In this document: positions 16,552 to 18,843 of the stretch, piece after piece | How the letters are laid out: every line of letters begins with the position of its first letter | Position numbering within the stretch: the stretch's first letter is position 1 | Source: an uncultured Christensenella sp. | Lineage (GTDB): Bacteria; Bacillota; Clostridia; Christensenellales; UBA1242 | Assembly (NCBI GenBank): GCA_949295755.1 | Contig: CASFMG010000021.1 | Coordinates: forward strand, 1 to 18,843 | DNA: 18,843 bases | Direction of reading: 5' to 3' | The notes under the pieces: generated by a model | Told to the model about the DNA's origin: nothing | Databases searched by the model: none | Seen by the model: the letters and a program-made list of their open reading frames with translations, nothing else | Made by a program: the position numbers and the translations under genes

Positions 16552-16580
16552 TTGACATATTTGCATTTTTGTAATATAAT
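16552..16580 (+). promoter_or_regulatory. Perfect consensus promoter driving a candidate small RNA
   Basis: TTGACA (16552-16557) and TATAAT (16575-16580) are exactly 17 bases apart. It points away from the giant gene, and no protein-coding start follows on this strand before the terminator at 16673-16699. Confidence 0.8.
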
Positions 16581-16586
16581 TTTAAC

Positions 16587-16699
16587 GAGAATAGAAATAT
16601 TCGGAATTAATTTGTTTTCAAATTATCAATTGTAATATCTTGTTTTAAGGCTATGCTAATAAGGTATTAAAAAACGGAACAAAACTGTTCCGTTTTTTT
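16587..16699 (+). ncRNA. Candidate structured small RNA, about 113 nt
   Basis: The stretch runs from a predicted start near 16587 to the T-run at 16693-16699 and contains no credible ORF; the only ATG (16653) opens five codons without a good ribosome site. It folds by eye into successive hairpins. H1 is a 5-bp stem with a GAAA tetraloop (16589-16593 with 16598-16602). H2 is a 7-bp stem with a TTTT loop (16608-16614 with 16619-16625). H3 is an 11-bp stem with two G·T pairs (16634-16644 with 16658-16668), possibly extended by three pairs inside the loop. The last is the terminator stem. No known RNA family is recognised. It converges on the reverse transcriptase gene, so a functional link to that enzyme is possible but unproven. 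Confidence 0.65.
16673..16699. terminator. Bidirectional terminator shared by the small RNA and the reverse transcriptase gene
   Basis: A perfect 9-bp stem (AACGGAACA at 16673-16681, TGTTCCGTT at 16686-16694) with loop AAAC is flanked by T-runs on the plus strand (16693-16699) and on the minus strand (complement of 16669-16674). The reverse-transcriptase stop codon at 16700-16698 touches it. Confidence 0.85.
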
Positions 16700-18041
16700 A
16701 ATAATTGATTTTTGTTTTTTGTGCCAAATATACTGCAATTTCATTATAACTTAAATCATTTAAATTTTTATTTATGTCAAAAGGACTGGACATTTTTATT
16801 AATTGTTGTTTATTTATTCCACCTATTTGTTTAAAAAACAAAAATTTGCCTTTTATAAGGTTGTTATATAAATTATATTTGCAATTTTCATTTTTGTCCT
16901 TTAAAAAATAGGGCAAGTTTAAATTTAATTCTTTGTATGTATCAAAAATAACATTTTTTAAAAAATACTTTGTTTTTTCGTTCAATTTATCTGGTTTAAA
17001 TTTTAAACATTTGATTTGTTCATTAAAACGGGGAGATATGTTTTTATCATCATTATAAAGTGATGGATTTGGATATGAAATTTTATGTGTTTGCATAATT
17101 ACAACAATTCTTTGTGCTTCAACATTGTTTTTATACTGGCTAATTACTTCTTTTAAATTTTGTTTATATTTGTTTATTGTGTAATCTATAACTCCATAAT
17201 TATAGTCAATTTTGTTGTTGTTTTTAAATATTTGATATTCGTATCCTAAAAAATTAAATGTTATAGGCATATCGTCATTGGTTAAAATTGTAAATTTATC
17301 ACCTTCTGTGTGAATTTTTTCTTTATTAAATATGTTAGAAGCAATGTTTTTATCGTGAAATATTTTTTGTATTATTGATAAAATTAAATTTAGTGAAAAA
17401 TCCTTTTTTAGTTTTTTATTTATAAAAATGTTAAAATCATCGCCATAATGAAAACACACTGCATTTCCAATTTTGTTAAATTCATTTTCTAGTTGTTCTT
17501 CTAGATAACTATCCATTATTTCAGCAAAATAGTTGCTTGTGCTAAGTCCAGCAAAACAATAAGGCACTTGTTTTACATATTGTTCCAAAAAATATCGTTC
17601 TGTATTTTTTAATTTAAAACATTTTATAAATTTATCATATATATATTCACTTGAAAGATTGTTATAGTAATTTTTAAAATCAAATCTTATTATCGTAAAA
17701 TTATGAGAGTTTATTGAATTATCTAAATAATTTAATATTTTTTGTGTTGGCACTTTCATATTGGCTAAACCTTTATTTTGCATATCACTTATATTTTGCA
17801 CAAAATATTTTACTAGATAGTACTCTAAACAAAATTTATCACCAAAATACGCAACACTTCTTTTCTTACCAAGTGATATAATTCTTTTAAATTTTATTTT
17901 TGATTTAAAATCTACATCTTTGTTAGTGTATTGTTTTTTTATTCTATCCAAAATTTTGGTTTGTGTATCTTTGTTTGTTACATTAGAAATTTTAAATTGC
18001 TTTTTTACATAATTTTCTATTACATCAATTATTTCATTCAT
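16698..18041 (-). CDS. Orphan reverse transcriptase, unassigned class
   Basis: The 447-aa product carries ordered reverse-transcriptase motifs (numbering from ATG 18041): RFDFKNYYNNL at 119-129 (motif A, catalytic Asp), AGLSTSNYFAEIMDSYLE from 164 (motif B region), HYGDD at 198-202 (motif C, with Gly in the usual YxDD position) and FNFLGYEY near 262-269. Both YxDD aspartates and the motif A aspartate are present, so polymerase activity is plausible. Residues about 275-447 are helical and unrecognised. There is no group II maturase or endonuclease domain, integrase or RNase H. TTG 18059 also opens the frame, but TATAAT at 18053-18048 puts transcription start at about the ATG, implying a leaderless mRNA without a ribosome site. 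It could belong to the unknown-group or abortive-infection reverse transcriptases involved in phage defence; class not established. Confidence 0.85.
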   Translation of the reverse strand: MNEIIDVIENYVKKQFKISNVTNKDTQTKILDRIKKQYTNKDVDFKSKIKFKRIISLGKKRSVAYFGDKFCLEYYLVKYFVQNISDMQNKGLANMKVPTQKILNYLDNSINSHNFTIIRFDFKNYYNNLSSEYIYDKFIKCFKLKNTERYFLEQYVKQVPYCFAGLSTSNYFAEIMDSYLEEQLENEFNKIGNAVCFHYGDDFNIFINKKLKKDFSLNLILSIIQKIFHDKNIASNIFNKEKIHTEGDKFTILTNDDMPITFNFLGYEYQIFKNNNKIDYNYGVIDYTINKYKQNLKEVISQYKNNVEAQRIVVIMQTHKISYPNPSLYNDDKNISPRFNEQIKCLKFKPDKLNEKTKYFLKNVIFDTYKELNLNLPYFLKDKNENCKYNLYNNLIKGKFLFFKQIGGINKQQLIKMSSPFDINKNLNDLSYNEIAVYLAQKTKINY

Positions 18042-18047
18042 AAAAAT

Positions 18048-18053
18048 ATTATA
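18048..18053 (-). promoter_or_regulatory. -10 element of the reverse transcriptase gene
   Basis: A perfect TATAAT on the minus strand (18053-18048) ends six bases before ATG 18041. If used, the transcript starts at or next to the start codon. No good -35 is seen at 17 bp (TTTTTA). Confidence 0.45.
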
Positions 18054-18131
18054 ATACAAAATAATTTTTTTAAAAAATGATTTGACTTATTTTTAGAAGA
18101 TTATTACACTATTCTAGTATCAACTTGTGCC

Positions 18132-18160
18132 TTGACTTTTACAATCTTTAATGTTATCAT
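18132..18160 (+). promoter_or_regulatory. secG: Promoter of the small membrane protein-secG unit
   Basis: TTGACT (18132-18137) and TATCAT (18155-18160) are 17 bases apart, with a predicted start near 18167. A second, weaker pair (TTGACT 18082-18087, TACACT 18105-18110, 17-bp spacing) lies upstream and may be an additional promoter. Confidence 0.65.
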
Positions 18161-18183
18161 AAATTGTATATAAGGAGGGTAAT

Positions 18184-18405
18184 GTGGAAGAATTTATAAA
18201 TAATATAATTACATTTGTTTCACAACTTGACCCTATTTTAAAAGTTGCTCTTGTTGGGCTTTTTGCAATTTTAGATATTTTGATTATAATTAGTTTTGTT
18301 AAGGCAATGGGTAAAGGTGATAAAATTAAAATAAAAGTTGTAACAGTGTTATTGTTTATCATTTGTTCAGGTATTTTAATATTTTTGAGTATTTATAGTT
18401 TTTAA
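18184..18405 (+). CDS. Small two-helix membrane protein of unknown function
   Basis: This 73-aa protein starts at GTG 18184, four bases after the strong ribosome site AAGGAGGG (18172-18179); the ATG at 18182 is out of frame and stops after five codons. Two hydrophobic helices (about residues 20-40 and 49-71) flank a short basic loop (GKGDKIKIK), a hairpin topology with a positively charged loop likely to be cytoplasmic. It ends nine bases before secG and is evidently co-transcribed with it. I do not recognise the family. A role near the Sec translocon is only suggested by position. Confidence 0.75.
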   Translation: MEEFINNIITFVSQLDPILKVALVGLFAILDILIIISFVKAMGKGDKIKIKVVTVLLFIICSGILIFLSIYSF

Positions 18406-18414
18406 GGAGTTAAA

Positions 18415-18729
18415 ATGAAAAATATATTATCACAAGTTTTGGCACTTGCACCAGATTGGGTGTCTGCATCGTTTCCAATAATCAGAATTGTTCTCGTTTC
18501 TATAATGGCACTTTGTGCCATTTGTATGACAGTTGCAATTTTGATGCAATCTAATTCAAATGATGACGCAACAAGTGCGCTGACTGGTCATGTACAAGAA
18601 AGTTATTATGCACAAAACAAGGGTGAATCAAAAAATGTAAGACTGTCTCGTGCAACAATAGCATTTATTTGTATAATAGCTGTTTGCATAGTGTTGTATT
18701 TTGTTAGTCTTATTATTTACCAAGGCTAA
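18415..18729 (+). CDS. secG: Preprotein translocase subunit SecG
   Basis: SecG is the small auxiliary subunit of the SecYEG channel that exports unfolded proteins across the cytoplasmic membrane. The 104-aa product has the two-helix topology: helix 1 about residues 21-43, then the signature ILMQSNSNDDATSALTG, where the family usually has 'LLQ.S...g.s.a.tG'; a polar loop with YYAQNKGES and LSRAT; and helix 2 about 81-101. An N-terminal extension of about 20 residues precedes helix 1. AGGAG at 18405-18409 precedes the ATG by five bases and overlaps the previous stop codon region, consistent with an operon. The loop between the helices is longer than in typical short SecG proteins, but the order of motifs fits. 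Confidence 0.88.
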   Translation: MKNILSQVLALAPDWVSASFPIIRIVLVSIMALCAICMTVAILMQSNSNDDATSALTGHVQESYYAQNKGESKNVRLSRATIAFICIIAVCIVLYFVSLIIYQG

Positions 18730-18743
18730 AAATAACAAAAAAA

Positions 18744-18843
18744 GAGCTCACAATAACTGCGTTTACTGTGTGGCTTGCTCACAAAGTTATGTAGGTAACT
18801 ACACTCCTTCGTGAGCAAACCACACGAGCCTTGTTCTTGTGGC
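18744..18843. repeat. Structured palindromic element at the window edge
   Basis: A 15-bp inverted repeat with one mismatch/G·T (18768-18782 with 18811-18825) encloses a second hairpin with a GTAA tetraloop (18790-18794 with 18799-18803). On the minus strand a further stem (complement of 18751-18757 and 18764-18770 regions) precedes a T-run at 18743-18737. It is less A/T-rich than its surroundings and lies just past secG. It may be a dispersed MITE- or REP-like repeat or a structured RNA; the window cuts it, so its full extent is unknown. Confidence 0.5.

Noticed and set aside
15839..18059. A diversity-generating retroelement: surface-protein gene, short intergenic RNA, then a reverse transcriptase.
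   Set aside because: No template/variable repeat pair with adenine-specific differences could be found by eye between 16587-16699 and the 3' end of the giant gene. The RT motif B region reads GLSTSN and not the DGR-type [IVL]GxxxSQ, and the RT is on the opposite strand. A full alignment would settle it.
18060..18183. A retron msr-msd RNA upstream of the reverse transcriptase.
   Set aside because: Only about 120 bp lie upstream of the RT on its strand, taken up by promoters of the divergent unit. No paired a1/a2 inverted repeats or msd-type long hairpin are seen there.
18721..18843. tmRNA or tRNA after secG.
   Set aside because: No tRNA-like TTCGA arm/acceptor pattern or tmRNA-type 5' end is present. 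The visible fold is a long palindrome with a nested hairpin.

Overview
The window is a strongly A+T-rich bacterial chromosome segment using the standard code: tryptophans are TGG, and TGA is a normal stop, as at the end of the guanylate-kinase gene. Gene content (RsmA, SecG, a DUF378 protein, a CadC-like ArsR regulator, BspA/DUF285 and Listeria-Bacteroides repeats), GGAGG-type ribosome sites and TTGACA/TATAAT promoters fit a low-GC Bacillota, plausibly an uncultured gut Clostridia or Bacilli lineage. The exact lineage cannot be read from the window.

Layout. Positions 1-2206 (+) hold housekeeping genes: the 3' part of rsmA, an unrecognised 296-aa protein, and a guanylate kinase with its own consensus promoter. 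A decayed SpoU/TrmH RNA methyltransferase gene follows on the minus strand (2224-2931, two frameshifts and two stops), then two unrecognised membrane proteins (3004-4892, minus). A VbhA-like antitoxin and Fic toxin pair (5004-6123, +), a DUF378 protein (minus) and an ArsR/CadC-like repressor with a recognisable promoter and operator come next.

Half of the window (7163-16501) is one gene for a 3112-aa secreted surface protein. It has a signal peptide, five 'SPYTIYAP' cap plus DUF285/BspA leucine-rich blocks, Listeria-Bacteroides repeats, two beta-helix-like regions, and a C-terminal Hint (Hedgehog/intein-like) domain starting at Gly-Cys-Phe. There is no LPXTG motif or C-terminal membrane anchor. 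The gene carries large internal duplications and near-identical 78-bp tandem repeats.

Just downstream, a perfect TTGACA-N17-TATAAT promoter reads into about 113 nt without a credible ORF. This stretch folds into three successive hairpins plus a strong terminator, so it is a candidate structured small RNA. It converges on an orphan reverse transcriptase (16698-18041, minus; motifs FDFKNYY, GLSTSN, YGDD, FLGY) and shares a bidirectional terminator with it. The right end has a small membrane protein and SecG in one transcription unit, then a structured palindromic element cut by the window edge.

The two most promising candidates for something undescribed are (i) the reverse transcriptase plus convergent structured RNA, which resembles the general layout of RT-based defence systems but matches no retron or diversity-generating retroelement I can recognise, and (ii) the giant adhesin-like protein whose C-terminus is a Hedgehog-like autoprocessing domain in place of a sorting signal. 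Both functional readings are inferences.
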